NCBI GenBank assembly: GCA_963585895.1
Contig: OY757917.1
Location: 100,262,012-100,326,011, forward strand
DNA: 64,000 nt
Reading direction: 5' to 3'
Origin: Sepioteuthis lessoniana
Taxonomy: Eukaryota > Mollusca > Cephalopoda > Myopsida > Loliginidae
Below the pieces are notes generated by a model. It was not told where the DNA came from and did not search any database. It was given only the letters and a program-made list of their open reading frames with translations. Both the position numbers and the translations under genes were made by a program. Shown piece by piece: positions 10,771 through 23,399 of the stretch. Within the stretch, counting starts at the first letter, position 1. Each line of letters begins with the position of its first letter.

Positions 10771-13593
10771 GATAAATTATTACAAAATAAATGTACGTGT
10801 TTAAGAGTGATTTTATCAAAAGTTTATAATAAGAATTATATCAAAACTGAAATGGGAAAAATTATGTTAAAATGTTAAAAGAAGTAAGTAAAACAATCAC
10901 CTTTCAATAATTCTTGATTATCATAACTAGTGTTCACATCTTGGTTGTTATCATGGTCAGTGTTTTTGGCTGTTGTACCTTCCAGCCTTTTTCAAATATC
11001 TGTTGTTTATAACCTTCAGGGAATTTTGAACTAAACCATTTATTCAATCCATGGAGGTAGATTGTTCTCATTCTGCTGTTGAAGCTAAGAGAATATGTTG
11101 TATTAGTTCTTTCTGGTAAATTCATTCATGAGATGTCACTTATCTATTAGTAGTATAACAACTAAGATGAGAACACTAATCTGAATACAATGTATAATAG
11201 TAATAATTTCTCATCTCAGAAATTTAAATTAGAATTATTTTGCTAATAGTCAACAATTATTGTAGGCAACTTAGAAGACATTTCCATAAGTAATCTAACA
11301 TCTCTGAAATAATATATGTGGTATATAATATCCCTTTATTATATGATAGAAAAACTTTCTTCTGGCTGGTCTGCTATAGCTTATTTTTGGATTCTTGTGT
11401 TTATGAATTATTTTGTGTAATTATTTCAAATTTTCATAAGAAGTAAATTTTTCACAATTTCTGAATCATATTGATTTCTTATCTCAAAATAAGTTTCTCT
11501 GTTATGCACCTTTGGTTCATCATAAAAATGAATAGTATTAAAACCAATTATCTTTTTACCAAATAAATCCTAGGCAACAGAAATAAAAAGAGAATTCTTT
11601 AACATTTTCTCTGTTAGCTATCTATAATCCTCTATCATTAAACTTATAATTGCAAAAGTTCAAGTTGGAAATCATAAATACTGTGATAAGCTGGGAACTG
11701 AAAAGTGGTTTTATGAAAATTAAACTTTTAGTAGTTATATTTCTTCAAGTCATTTGAGTATCTTTATAATAACGTTATGGGGCTAAGAATATTGATTCAT
11801 TAGGATAGCAATCAAAATTAATTGAATTTTTACCTTTACTGTTAATTTGGAAGTTGTATGGTTATAACATGTTTGCTTTCTATGACATTAAAATGCCTAT
11901 ACAAAATTGATTCTTTCATTATATAGTATATTAAAAAAATAAATCAGTTTTGTTTTTAATCAAATCACTGGACTGTTACTTGCAGGTTTATTAGATGATG
12001 AATGAATATAAGAAATCCACTGATTGCATTTTATTCCAAAATAGACCATCAAGACAATTACTTGCAGAAAACATCATTTATAGGATTATGAATTTTGTTT
12101 GAATAAGAGAGGCTTGAGCATGATAGATTCATTTATTGCCCACCAATGCCATATCTTAGAAAATAGTTCTGTGGGCAGGTCTGTTTGTTTATGTTGTGAC
12201 TGGGGTTAGGATTCTGTGATGGAGCCTTCCACTTGTAAGGAAGAAGGCAAGCTGAAAACAGATGGGCGTTCACACAACGCCTACTGCTGCAGGCTGTTAT
12301 TCTTCTTGACATTGATCAACTACCCTCACCAGCACTGCCACCACCACTACCACCAGCACCACCACCACCACCACCAATATGATGGTGACAACAAATAAAT
12401 AAAACAAATATAAACAAAGTGAGTGAGACGGGGGGGGGTGAGAGATAAAAAAGAGAAAGGTGAAAAATTTTTACACTTGAATTGAGAAATAATGTCAGTA
12501 ATTTCTCACAGCCACCACAACTCCCATCATTTTATGAGCCAACTACAAAGTGAAGACTGTTTTCCCAAAATGCACAGAGATCAAGTTAATTTATAAAAAC
12601 AGAAAAATCCAGAGGTGAACGAAAGTTCTCTTTTTTTTCCACACTCAGATAACTAGCATGTTAATGGCACCTACATCTTTACAAGGGTTGGGTTTGGGAA
12701 AGCAGCTCAAAGCAGAAGGAGTAAACTTCTAAAGAAAAAAACAACACAAAACAAAATAAATTGGGAAAAGAAGATGGAACTTGAATATCAAGACAATGTC
12801 TGCCTTAATTGAAAGAGCAGGCATCTTGTGGTGATATGAAATATATCTGCTAAATATTTAATCAAACATTGGTGGCAGACTAAGCAGCTGTCTGTGTTTT
12901 GTTGTAGCATATTGATCGAGTTCATCAAGCAGTTAATTAGGTCCTATGAGGATTTCTTTCCTAAATGGTTATGGGCATATTATAAAAGAAGAGAGAGAGA
13001 GAAACAGAAAGCAAGAAAAAATAACAATAAACAAATTTGTCCTTGGAGGAATGTATTTTATTTACTTGCTCAGGAAAATTTTTGCAAACTTCATAAATAT
13101 ATAATGCCTATAATGGCATTTATATAATTTTTTCTTCCTAATTTACTGCATCTGTTTTTGGATATCTGTATCTTTTTACAATATTCTCTCTTCTGTACCT
13201 CTATGTGTTTCCTTCATTTTTCTCCCCCATTAACATTCCCTCCCTAAATTTATCTTTAATAACTCTTGTTATATACACTCTAACAATGTTTTACAACCCT
13301 GGTTTTAGCTTGATCACTAGAGTTGAGTACACTTTAGCTTTATTAATATTGAATTGGTGAGCATATGAAAATTCCAGGTACTGTAACTATAGGAAGATCT
13401 CTTGAGAACTGACTTTATTCATTATATATAGCCTTCAGTTAAGTTAAGTTTTGTTAAATGCTGTGGGATTGTACCACATTTTAATACCAAAGACAAGTTC
13501 CTCATGTGCTCTAAGGCCTTTTGTGGGGCCTTCATCATCACACAATACTACATGATATTAAAAGATTGTTGTTGATACTGTTCTTTTAAGCAC

Positions 13594-13595
<2 letters not shown>
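10771..13595. other. AT-rich stretch without recognised gene
   Basis: This includes a (CCA)n-containing stretch (about 12325-12375) that makes a His-rich frame at 12216-12398, and a run of nine G near 12431. The 12.1-12.7 kb part is somewhat more GC-rich than its surroundings, but I find no splice-flanked conserved frame. Confidence 0.4.

Positions 13596-13666
<71 letters not shown>
13596..13666. repeat. (CA)n microsatellite
   Basis: About 35 uninterrupted CA units. Confidence 0.97.
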
Positions 13667-13670
<4 letters not shown>

Positions 13671-13873
13671 GAAGTTTGAAGACCTAACTTTAGACTGGTG
13701 TTGCCTTATACATGAGTAATAATTTTGTAAGGCTGAAATTTAAACATAATGTAAAGGATTAGAGGCATACTTTGACTGAAAAAACTAATTTCATAAATTA
13801 ACAGTTTTGTGTCTTTAAATCAAGGGTTGACATACACACAAATTTAACTTATAGATAAATATATGCGACATAA

Positions 13874-13882
13874 ACACACACA

Positions 13883-13939
<57 letters not shown>
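13874..13939. repeat. (CA)n-(TA)n compound microsatellite
   Basis: A short AC tract changes directly into about 27 TA units. Confidence 0.95.
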
Positions 13940-13943
<4 letters not shown>

Positions 13944-14379
13944 GATAAAAAGAGAAAGAGAATGAGCAAATGATATATATTTTGAAATTATATAATGATA
14001 ACTATACTAGACCCATGTGTTTATGTAAATATTGAAAGCAATTGAAATAATGCATACCAAAGATCCTTGAAGGAATGTATAAAATATTGGATAAATATAA
14101 AGAATAATCTTAAGCTGACATGAGATTTGCCAAAAGAAATCAAATAAAATATCAGGTCATTAGGGAATTATGAAAATAGGAAACTGCAGAAATGTTACAT
14201 TGGATTTTTAATAAATATAAATACAAGTACACACATAATGCCCTCCCCATACACATATTATTGAGTGGGGATTAACATGCTTGTTCTCTAATACATGATC
14301 ATGAGTTGGTTCCTGACTGAATCTTCCAGGTATGCAATCTTAAAGATTCCTAATTACAACTACTATCTATCTATTCATT

Positions 14380-14406
14380 TCTCTCTCACACTCTCTCACT
14401 CACTCA

Positions 14407-14485
<79 letters not shown>
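14380..14485. repeat. (TC)n-(CA)n compound microsatellite
   Basis: CT and CACT units lead into about 38 CA units. The Thr/His frame across it is an artefact. Confidence 0.95.
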
Positions 14486-14486
<1 letters not shown>

Positions 14487-14559
14487 TAGAGGCCCTGTTA
14501 ATGGAACTATAAATATGCTGACTCTATTCTTTGCTGAGAGGTGAGACTTCTTAAAAGAG

Positions 14560-14998
14560 GTATTCTAGATATGATACTTGACTGCATCTGGTGGTGAGCT
14601 TCCCATTCTGGAGCTCTGGAGAGTGTGTAGTCACCTCTTCTTTGCCATTACTCCTAGTTCCACTTTGACCTCATTGTTATTACCTGTGAGAGTCCCACCT
14701 TCAGATCAAAGAGAACTGTTAAAAATTATTAGTATTAGATAGCAATGTAATTGAGTGCAAATTATTTGTATCAGATATGAATATTTGAAACCCTGTAACT
14801 GTTTGCAAAAAAGGATTATCATTAAATAGCAACATTACTTGAAACTCTTCAAATAATTATTTGAAGCTATAATTGCTGACAAATAAGTCAAATCATGTGT
14901 TACTTGAAACCACATAATTGCTTGAAAAATACTGACTTTACATTTTATAACCCAATAAAGATTGGCATGCTGCAAAAACCAACCAACCAACCAACCAA
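14560..14998 (+). mobile_element. Composite VNTR retroposon, copy 1
   Basis: This carries a partial head (14565-14725, with GAGCTCTGGAG, GCCATTACTCC and a degraded ACCTGTGAGAG), then diverged tandem units (14725-14935). Each unit has a version of CTTGAAACCATTTAACTGTG followed by AAATAGAACTATTAGTATTA. The shared tail (14935-14975, like TTATAACCCAATAAAGATTGG) ends in (CCAA)n at 14979-14998. The order head, units, tail is the same as in the copies near 38 and 53.6 kb. Confidence 0.65.
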
Positions 14999-15159
14999 TG
15001 AACCATCCAACAAGGATTCTTATTGAATTTTTTCTGGGAAGAGCTAAAGAAAATATGCCAAGGTGAAGTTTGGAATGGATAAATGGAGTGTCAGCTATGT
15101 TTCATAGTTCTTGGTTATTCCCTTCTTGATTAGGCAAGAGAACTTTTCAGTACAACTCT

Positions 15160-15161
<2 letters not shown>

Positions 15162-15224
<63 letters not shown>
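15162..15224. repeat. (TA)n microsatellite
   Basis: About 31 TA units immediately upstream of a SINE-C copy. Confidence 0.97.
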
Positions 15225-15227
<3 letters not shown>

Positions 15228-15231
15228 CATA

Positions 15232-15510
15232 TTTACCAACCCCTCCGCTCGGGCAGGATATGACACGAGGTCAATTTTTAAGCGGAGTTTAACAGGTTTG
15301 AATTCAGAGTTTTCCTTCTCCTAGACTTGTTGCCTCACCAAGGTTGAAGAACCTAGTCTGCTCTACTATTTATCCATAGCTGGAGGGAGAATAACTGAAT
15401 TCATACTTATCCCAAGGGTATTAGTTCTATGTGAAATGCAATCAGTCTCGTCCAGGATTTGAACTGGTGTCGCCGTGTCCATTTCCACATAAGCCATTGA
15501 AAGAGATAAA
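15232..15510 (-). mobile_element. SINE-C copy 1
   Basis: On the minus strand a box-B-like AGTTCAAATCC lies near 15455-15465, preceded by a degraded box-A region. A core follows with CTAATACCCTTGGGATAAG and CCAGCTATGG, which matches the SINE-B core. The far 3' part (15236-15360) is shared with the copy near 17.6-17.7 kb, including GAATTCAGAGTTTTCCTTCT on the plus strand. The tRNA of origin is not decidable by eye. Confidence 0.55.
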
Positions 15511-17359
15511 TTTAACTATTTGTATATATGTAGATAAATAGAGTATAGATACTAAGTGATACCAAGTATTTTGATAGATATTTATAAAATGAATCAAGGA
15601 CCACTAATTTGTACTTTAACAAAATTTTGTTATATACTATAATAAATTATGCTATAAATTCACTCAAACTTTGCCAAAAGTTACCTTATATTCAGCTAAT
15701 TGAATACAAAATAACCATTTAAAAATTCCAGACATTATGAGTAAAAAAAGAAATTTTCACTTGATGCTTAGAAGAAAGCAGTAAAACATATAATCATAAT
15801 CTAGGAATTCATCTGTAAACAGAAGGAAGTAGTGATTGGTAACCTCATTTGAATTAATATCATATGACCAAAAGTAACAACTTTATTAAGAAACATTAAG
15901 TTTACCTGTTATTTAATAATTGTCATTGTTATTAAGTCAGAGGATATAGGTTTACAACTTTTTGTTGTCCTGCCATAGAATTCTCTACAAGTTAAATTCT
16001 AGGCTATACTTAAATTTCTAATGCTTTTCATATAAATAGAGCTCCAATTAATTATCAAAAACATACACTACACTCTTGTGTTTATGTTTATAGTTTCCTA
16101 TTTTCAAAGTTTCCTAATGATCTGATATCTTATTTGATTTCTTTTGGAAAATTTCATATCATCTTAAGCTGATTTTTTATATTTGTTCAATACATGCTTT
16201 AGGGATCATTGGTATGCATTATTTCAATTGTTTTTAATTCACCAGGCTTAATTATTATTATTAATTATTATTAAAGTATTATCATTGATATTACATTATG
16301 GCTGATGGAGAAAGGTACAGACAGATTAAACATTCTACTCTTGTCCTGTAAAAGATTAGGTTCCTTACTGTTTATCTCCCCTAGTGGCCCCTTGTGTTTT
16401 AGGGTACATTCTTAGACTTGTCTCCAAGAGACAACTTCCAGTTCTGTCCCCATATCCAGTATACTGCCGTTATCTTAATCTTTCCTAATAAGCCTGATAT
16501 TTTGAGCATTGTTTGTAAGAAATGTTGACTTTTTCCACTCTTAGCATAGAATTACCATAATTATTTGACATTTCATAGTATTTCCCTTTAGTGTACTTTA
16601 TTTATTATTTTACTTTGTTTATTAAGCTAGTTCTTCCTAAAATGCAATTTCAACTCTTCACTTTCTAGCATTGTTTCTACTTTTGAATAAACTCCTTTTT
16701 ATCAAAGACTATCTGTTACTCTGTATTTAATTAGCCCATGGCTCTCTAAGTTATATTAGGCTTCCAGCCAATATTAATGTTTATGTACATTGTTCTATAC
16801 ACGTGTTCGTCAAACTGTATTTTATTCCTTTTCTCATTTACCCTTTCTTGGCAGTTAATAAATCTGTTGATGAATCTTAACTTTGCTTTATTCCTGAAAA
16901 GCATTAAGCTAACTGTCCAAGACATGTATGCATTTCCCCCAAAATAGACACATGTCTAGAAATGGTACATTCCCACTTATCTCTCTTATTGAAAAAAATC
17001 TGGAAAACAATGTTATAATCAGCAGTTATTAAACCTTGAGTTCTTCTTTTTGCACAGGCATTTTTTTGTCAGTTTATACTTCAATAAAAATTTTGTGGCT
17101 TGACTAAGCTGGAAATTGCTTTATCCTCCAAGTTTAAACCTTTTAATAGTATTGTAGTCTCAGACATTGTGTCATTATTGCTTCGTTACAGTTATAAACA
17201 CACAAATAAACATAGAAATCAGATCATCATAGTATAGATAACCAAGACTCAAATTAATTACATTATTTTTTATAAGTGGAGCTAAAAGCCATAATCTTAT
17301 AAATAATATCAAGAATTTCATCCTATTGTCATTTAAGTAACCAAATCTATTAAAAAAAT

Positions 17360-17360
<1 letters not shown>
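15511..17360. other. AT-rich stretch without recognised gene
   Basis: A short (TTA)n tract lies near 16250-16275. No coding frame, repeat family or RNA gene was recognised elsewhere. Confidence 0.5.

Positions 17361-17436
<76 letters not shown>
17361..17436. repeat. (CA)n-(TA)n compound microsatellite
   Basis: About 26 CA units run directly into about 11 TA units. Confidence 0.97.
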
Positions 17437-17584
17437 CACCATTTGTCACTCTCAAGAGGATCAGTGCCTTGATCTAATTACAGTTCTAGGCAAAATTAAA
17501 CAGTTGCCCATCCTGCAATTTTCCCAATTTGCTGTTTATTAACAGATAGATAAAGTGTTACACAATATGGCATCAGTGTTGCTA

Positions 17585-17880
17585 CAGCAGGTGAACATAA
17601 TGTCAGGTTTCCTTAGGGTTTCCAGCTCTTGGTTTTAATGCCTCTCTAATGTTGGTAGTCACCTGAGCATGCTGGTAGGGTGTTTGAATCCAGTGTTTTC
17701 CTTCTAGACTGGTTACAAAGCAAGAGAACTTAGTCTACCCTACTATTCCCTCATAGCTGAGGGAAAGGAATAAACTCATATCAATTTCCAGGACATTACC
17801 ACATAGTGAAATGCAAGTAACCCCTTCTAGAATTTGAACTTGGTTAGCTGAGGCCATTTTCTATGATAATCATTCTACCA
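17585..17880 (-). mobile_element. SINE-C copy 2
   Basis: This is collinear with the 15.2-15.5 kb copy: plus-strand landmarks include AATCCAGTGTTTTCCTTCT, GAACTTAGTCTACCCTACTA, CTCATAGCTGAGGGAAAGGA, GTGAAATGCAAGTAA and AGAATTTGAACTTGG, the last being the inverted box B. It is diverged but clearly the same family. Confidence 0.55.
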
Positions 17881-18483
17881 CCCATACATCTATGAAAACT
17901 AGAACATCAATATTAATTATTGTATTTACTAGCCTATAAGACACATTTACACTTTTATTTTATAGCTCATTCTGACAATCTATGTTACCTTGAGCCTTTG
18001 GTGATTAGCATCCCACTGGATACTGTAAAATATTCATGTGCATCTTTTAAAATCTCTTATAAGTTTGCAAATATGGGGCTTAATCAAGAGTAAGCATGAT
18101 TAAGTATTGATTTAAACATAGATACAATTCTAAGATATGTACATATCTCTTTCTTTCTTTTCTTCATTTCCTCTATTTAACAATCTCAAATGCTCTTTTT
18201 CTGTCATTCTATTAACACAAACATAGTGTGCTAAAAGTCATCTAATGATTTATGTTTAGCATTATTTTTTTATTTTGCATTACTTTATTATTTTCTTTTT
18301 ACTTCATTCAGGGATAAAGCATCCAGGAAAAACCATTTAGAATAAATTCTTAAAACAAAGTGAAAATAAGAAATGAGAAAACAATGAAATACAAAATGAA
18401 ATATTAGAAAAATTATGAATTAGGAAATTTTTTTTTAAGAAATAGAAATTAGAAAAAAATGATATTCTTTTTGAATCATCACA
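17881..18483. other. AT-rich stretch without recognised gene
   Basis: No feature supported. The short minus frame overlapping 18337-18522 runs into the following microsatellite. Confidence 0.5.
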
Positions 18484-18564
18484 TATATATGCATGCATAC
18501 ATAAATAGATACATACATACATCTATATATCCATATATATAAGTTGTTATATAAATACATTTAT

Positions 18565-18602
<38 letters not shown>

Positions 18603-18693
18603 GTATATACATATATATGTAAACATAAATACATACACACATGTATATACTGGTAAATGCATACCCCCCCACAAATCTATCTATCTATCTATC

Positions 18694-18743
<50 letters not shown>

Positions 18744-18749
18744 AAGAGC
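18484..18749. repeat. Compound microsatellite: (TA)n, (CATA)n, (TCTA)n, (GA)n
   Basis: This is a mosaic of TA, ATAC and TCTA units with a poly-C interruption near 18663. It ends in GA repeats at about 18724-18743. Confidence 0.9.
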
Positions 18750-19581
18750 ATATTAAGTAAAATGTCACCAACAAAAGTATTTCTGATTCTTTGTCTTGTC
18801 ATTTTTTCTTAATGGCCTCTTTGATTGGTATATAAAGCAAGAAATCCCCTGCCTATGTAAACCTTTTTTCTAGATAAAGGTTTCTACTGCACTCCTGTTG
18901 TTAAAGTTACTCAAAAATTGATATGTCCATGCTAACTCTGCAGTAACCTTGGTATTACTTGCATCTTAGTGAGTCTCTTTCAATGTTGGAAATAAAGCAT
19001 CAACTGTGAAAACCATTGCTTTCTCTCTCAAAAGCTTTTACTGCAATGAACTCATACTGAAGATCATATGCACCCTTTTGGGTTTATATTTTACCCTTGT
19101 GAAAATATTTTTCTTTTTTTTTTTTTATCTGCTCTCATATTCTGAAGACATATTCTTTCACTTAAAAAGAAAGGATTAATTTTCAGCCATTAATTTTGAC
19201 TAGTATTTTCTTTTATCTTAATTTTTAGTGCTTTTTTTTTTTTTTTTTAATTCCTAGTCACTTGGGTTATTAATCTATGACAATGAAGAAAATTGCTGAT
19301 TAGAAATAATAAAGGATAAGATCTTAGTAAAATCTCTTTTTGCATCATAGAAGCTTTAGTAAATACACCAATTACTCTGCTAACATTACTAAGAAGAACA
19401 ATTGGTTTGCAGAAGACCTAGTTAAACATTTTAAACTCACCCTTTACTCTCTTTTCAATCTCTCCCATCACCATATTTATTGTTATTATTTTATACACTA
19501 GTAGTATTAGTAGCATTTTTTATCTGATTTTATTTTTAGATGAAATATTGTCAACAATTAATCTTTAGAGGCAAAAACTCT
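18750..19581. other. AT-rich stretch upstream of LINE copy 1
   Basis: Long T runs occur near 19110 and 19235. Nothing else was recognised. Confidence 0.5.
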
Positions 19582-21690
19582 ATGAACATAGCGACAGTTT
19601 ACATTTAGACTTTAAATAGAGTAAACCTGTTACCTGAGCTGACAGTGTCTGCTGCAGAACATAGAATAGACACCATATGCATTCAAGAAAGTAGATACTA
19701 CCATAGCAAGCAAGAAACAAAATACCAGGATACTAGTAATGGATGGACATTTGTCTCAGTATCTGCATGGAAAAACTCCACCAGTGTCATCATAGGATGA
19801 GTAAGAATGCTTCTCAGTTCATTTAATGGCAACCCCTGCACAACAATCCTTTCTTGCTACAGCTCTATCAATGCCAGTGATGAAATGGACATATCGTACT
19901 ACAACAAGCTATCTTCCCTTGTTTGATCAAAAAGAACAAAAGGAATATATTCAAGGTCAGATCAATAAAATAAGAAACTCAGTAGAAGATAGAACAATTA
20001 CAAATAGCATGATAGACAGTAAATGAAATGAGCAAAAGGAAGCACACCTCAAGAACAAGACTAAAAGCTGCCAGCCAAGAAGAATGAATATAGAAGTGGA
20101 AAGAACATTACAAGAATCTACTTGAAAACTCCTCTAAAGTCACAGATAAACCTATCACAAAAATTATTGATAGTTAATTAGACATCAAACTAGGATGGTT
20201 TACAGAGGAAGATGTAGTACACACAAAAATTAAAAGCATAAAAGCTGCAAGTCTTGATGAAATGCCTCCAGAAGTGTGGAAGACAATGAAATTTCATAAC
20301 TTACTTCTACAATTTTGCAAAACTGTATATAAACAAAGTACAATTGAAAAATGTACAAAAGGCTGCATCCTCCACTTCCTTAAAAAAGGTGTCCTTGGAA
20401 TCATCAAGAACTACAAAGGCATAACTCTTACTTCAAAAGTTGCTAAGGTTTATAATGCTCTACTTCTCAACCAAATCAAGCCTGAAATCAAGAAAATTCT
20501 TTGGAAAAATCAGAATGGTTTTCAGAAAAATTGATCCACAACATCATGAATTCTGACTATCTGTCAAATCCACAAATGAGTATGTGCAAAAATCTTGAGG
20601 CAATACTATTATTTGCAGATTTTTCAAAGGTATTTGATTCAATACACAGAAGAAATATGGAGCAAATACTGCTAGCATATGGTCTCCCCAAAGAAACTGT
20701 TACAGCTATGAATACAATAATGCTTTATAGAAACATGAAAGCAAAGGTTTGCCCACTTGATGGAGACACAGACTTCTTTGACATTGTTGCTGAAGTATTA
20801 CAAGGAAATACATTAGCACAATATTTGTTTATAATCTGCCTAGACTATGTACTTACAACATTGATAGCTCAAATAAAAAAAAATGGCTTTATGCAAAAAA
20901 AAAAAAAGGCAAGAAGCAGATGATATCCTGCAAAAACTATAATACATGCAGATGATATAGCACTTCTTGCACATACACCTACCCAAGCCGAATCTATATT
21001 GCTTAGCCTAGAGCACACAGCAGGGGGCATTGGCCTCCACGTGAACACAAATAAAACTGAGTACACATATTTTAAATGAGAAGGAGCCATTTCCACTCTA
21101 AGTGACTAGCCTCTGAAATTAGTTGACAAGTTCACATACCTTGGCAGCATTGTCTCATTTACTGAAAGTGATGTTAACATATGCCTAGCAAAAGTTTGGA
21201 GTGCTATTCATATGTTATTGATCATATGGAAGTCTGATATATCAGATAAAATAAAACAGGATTTCTTCCAAGCTGTGGCTGTATCAGTACTACTGTATGG
21301 CTGCACCACATGGACGCTAACAAAATGCATAAAGAAAAAGCTAGACAGGAACTACACAAGAATGCTATGAGCTATTTTGAACAAATCCTAGAAGTAACAC
21401 CTTACAAAACCATAGCCGTACAGCCATTTACCTCACATTTAAAAAAATATTCAAATAAGACATGCGGGACACTGCTGGAGAAGTAAAGACAAACTCATAA
21501 GTGATGTTCTTCTATGGACATGCCATTGTTAGCCATGTTCTTCTTGGGCATGCCATTGTTAGCCAACCAGCAAGAACTTATTTACTTCAGCTCTGTGTAG
21601 ACACAGGAAGTAGTTTTAAAGACCTGTGGGAGCAATGGATGATAAGGATGGATGGAGAGAGAGAGAAAGCGTCAGAATTATCAATGCTTT
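19582..21690 (+). pseudogene. LINE endonuclease-reverse transcriptase, broken
   Basis: The N-terminus reads MNIATVYI, stop, TLNRVNLLPELTVSAAEHRI, then a CIQES-R-YYHS endonuclease motif and NGWTFVSVSAWKN. RT landmarks are KGITLTSKVAKVYNALLLN (about 20420-20480), the catalytic motif LLFADFSKVFDSIHR (about 20610-20655) and HADD in place of the usual YADD (20945-20956). After that come TYLGSIVS and the C-terminal LYGCTTWTLTK at about 21293-21327. There are many stops and frameshifts, so no functional protein is possible. A first frame at 20262-20534 and a second at 20501-20923 overlap through a +1 shift. Confidence 0.85.
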
Positions 21691-21722
21691 CAGCACAACT
21701 TGATGATGATGATAATGATGAC
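19582..21722 (+). mobile_element. GAT-tailed LINE, copy 1 (internally deleted)
   Basis: This starts at an ATG that opens the endonuclease domain and ends in a short (GAT)n tract at about 21702-21722. That tract matches the 3' ends at 32061-32084 and, inverted, 46612-46634 and 53992. Between 19918 and 19928 the sequence jumps from the first third of the endonuclease to the linker before the reverse transcriptase. An internal segment, probably about 1 kb judged from copy 4 (53992-56417), is therefore missing. The clade is not certain; the apurinic-type endonuclease followed by RT and a single C-terminal region suggests an RTE-like or related LINE. Confidence 0.85.
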
Positions 21723-21979
21723 TATTTTCTTTCCTCGAGAATTTCACTTGGTTTTTACTTTTTCGTTTTTTTTGTTTTTTTTTTTTTACTGAAAACTCAC
21801 TTAAAGAATCTAAAAGTAGGGAAAAATTATTTTGTTGAAAATGTATTTTAGAAAATCCCAACGACAAATTTTTATGATTTTTTTATTAGCAAAATAGCTT
21901 TCAATATAAAGTTAGTTTCTAATTAAAAAAAGAATAAAAAGTTTTAAAAAATCATCTTTTTTAACCGACTGTTAATACT

Positions 21980-22234
21980 GGCTCATTGGCCTAGTGGGTA
22001 GTGTTCACAAATGGTCCGGGAGACAAGGGTTCAATCCCAGGTCATGTCATACCAAAGACTTTAAAAATGGTACTTGATGCTTCCTTGCTTAACACTCAGT
22101 AATATAAGGTACATATCAAGGGTAAAGTGGAGCAATCCAGGGAAAGGAGTTGCATCCTCCCCTACACCTCGGTGTTGTAGCTATTGAAAAGAGAGCCTTC
22201 TGGTCACCCTTGACTATGGTTGCCAACTTTACTA
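21980..22234 (+). mobile_element. SINE-A copy 1 (tRNA-Arg-like head)
   Basis: The head has box A in CATTGGCCTAGTGGGTAG, a loop containing TCCGG and box B as GGGTTCAATCCC, consistent with descent from a tRNA-Arg. The body has AAATGGTACTTGATGC, CTTGCTTAACACTCAG, AAGGGTAAAGTGGAGCAATC and CACCTCGGTGT-GTAGCTATTG, and it ends in GCCAACTTTACTA. The same order occurs at 45289, 59131 and, inverted, 32451. Octopus tRNA-derived SINEs named OR1, OR2 and OK are known; I cannot say which one this is. Confidence 0.85.
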
Positions 22235-22470
22235 AGAGGGAATCTGTGGTGTAATGGCTAAAGTAATGGACTGTGGCCTTGAAGAAAGTGAGTTCAAACT
22301 CCAGTCATGCAATTATGTTACTTTTGAACAATATCTTTGAAAAAGGGATGAACCCTCTTATCCCTCTCGCTATGGGTTAAATAGTACCACTACTGTTCTT
22401 CTACATGGCTAGTTTTGGCATTAAATAACCCATGAAGGCTTATATGCTATTAAAGAAACCAATCAAATCA
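22235..22470 (+). mobile_element. SINE-B copy (head, core, shared tail)
   Basis: The head is tRNA-like: GTGGTGTAATGGCTAAAG as box A and GAGTTCAAACTCC as box B. The core has AATATCTTTGAAAAAGGGA and CTCGCTATGGGTTAAATAGT. The tail is TTGGCATTAAATAACCCA, then GCTTATATGCTATTAAAG and AACCAATCAAATCAAC. It abuts SINE-A directly with no spacer, so the pair may be a nested insertion or a dimer. Confidence 0.8.
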
Positions 22471-23154
22471 ACTGTAATTAGAAATGTCTTGCATATATAA
22501 TAAATCCATTAAAAGATTCTAACAATTATTAACTGCACCTTCTTTTTTTTTTTTTTGAGAATATAAATGTCAGTTTCCTTTCATGCAAGTTGTCTAGAAA
22601 AGGTTTATATTTTCCTTCTAATTTTTACATAATATACCTGAAATTCCTCATTTTTGTTCATCTTCGGTAATCAAACAGGCAGTATTGTTCCAATATATCT
22701 CGACCATTTACTATTTTTATTCCATAATATTTAAACCTAATTTTAATCAGTCTGATATTTATCTTCTATGTTAATAAATAGTAGCAATAATAATTTGTTA
22801 AATTCATACCATCAGGCAGTTTACTATAACGCTCACTTTTTTACCTAGTTTAATATAACAAATATTACTTAATAATCTCAATAAGATTGAGAAAAGTACA
22901 TTCAATTCATTTGATAAAAGTGAAAATTATCCAGATTAGTGAACTTGGTTATAGTCCTGAATATAGATAAAAGTAACAACAACAAAAAATCGGTGTTAAA
23001 AATTAATATTTATTGATTGATTTTAATAACATGTCAACTCATCTTGGGTTATTTTATGCCTTGAGGTTAGGGAATTGTGCACATTGTACTTTTATATTTA
23101 TATTTTTGTGCATATTTTGATTTTTTCCATACAGTCCTATTAAATATGAATAGT
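22471..23154. other. AT-rich stretch without recognised gene
   Basis: A 13-T run lies near 22545. No repeat family was recognised. Confidence 0.5.
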
Positions 23155-23335
23155 TTTTAAACAGATCCACTTGACTCATAGATGGGACTCTAACAGGTAC
23201 TACTACTCTAGGTCAAAGTGTACCTGGGAGTAATGGCAATGAAAGGGTATTCCTCACTTCCCAGATCTCTAGAACTGGGACCACACCATCAAATGCAGTT
23301 TATTGTTACACCCTGGACACTTAGTTTTGAAAATT
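23155..23335 (-). mobile_element. Composite VNTR retroposon head, inverted
   Basis: On the plus strand it reads CTCATAGATGGGACTCTAAC, AGGTACTAC, then CTGGGAGTAATGGCAATGAA and AACTGGGACCACACCATCAA. These are the reverse of the head in copies 1 and D. It faces the plus-strand head at 23400 across about 70 bp, giving an inverted pair. Confidence 0.65.
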
Positions 23336-23399
23336 GATCTTTACTATATTGTATGATATAGATAGCATTGTTATGAATTTTATCTTTTATATACATTTT

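Noticed and set aside
12216-12398. His-rich 60-codon frame
   Set aside because: The His run comes from a (CCA)n microsatellite. There is no splice context or conserved motif.
14295-14489. Frame ending in Thr-His repeats
   Set aside because: Half of it is (CA)n; the rest has no motif.
15050-15155. Third MITE with GAACTTTTCAG end
   Set aside because: Only one end string is visible and no opposite terminus or transposase remnant could be found.
21980-22060. Functional tRNA-Arg gene
   Set aside because: It is the head of a SINE with a conserved 180-bp body present in several copies, not a free-standing tRNA.
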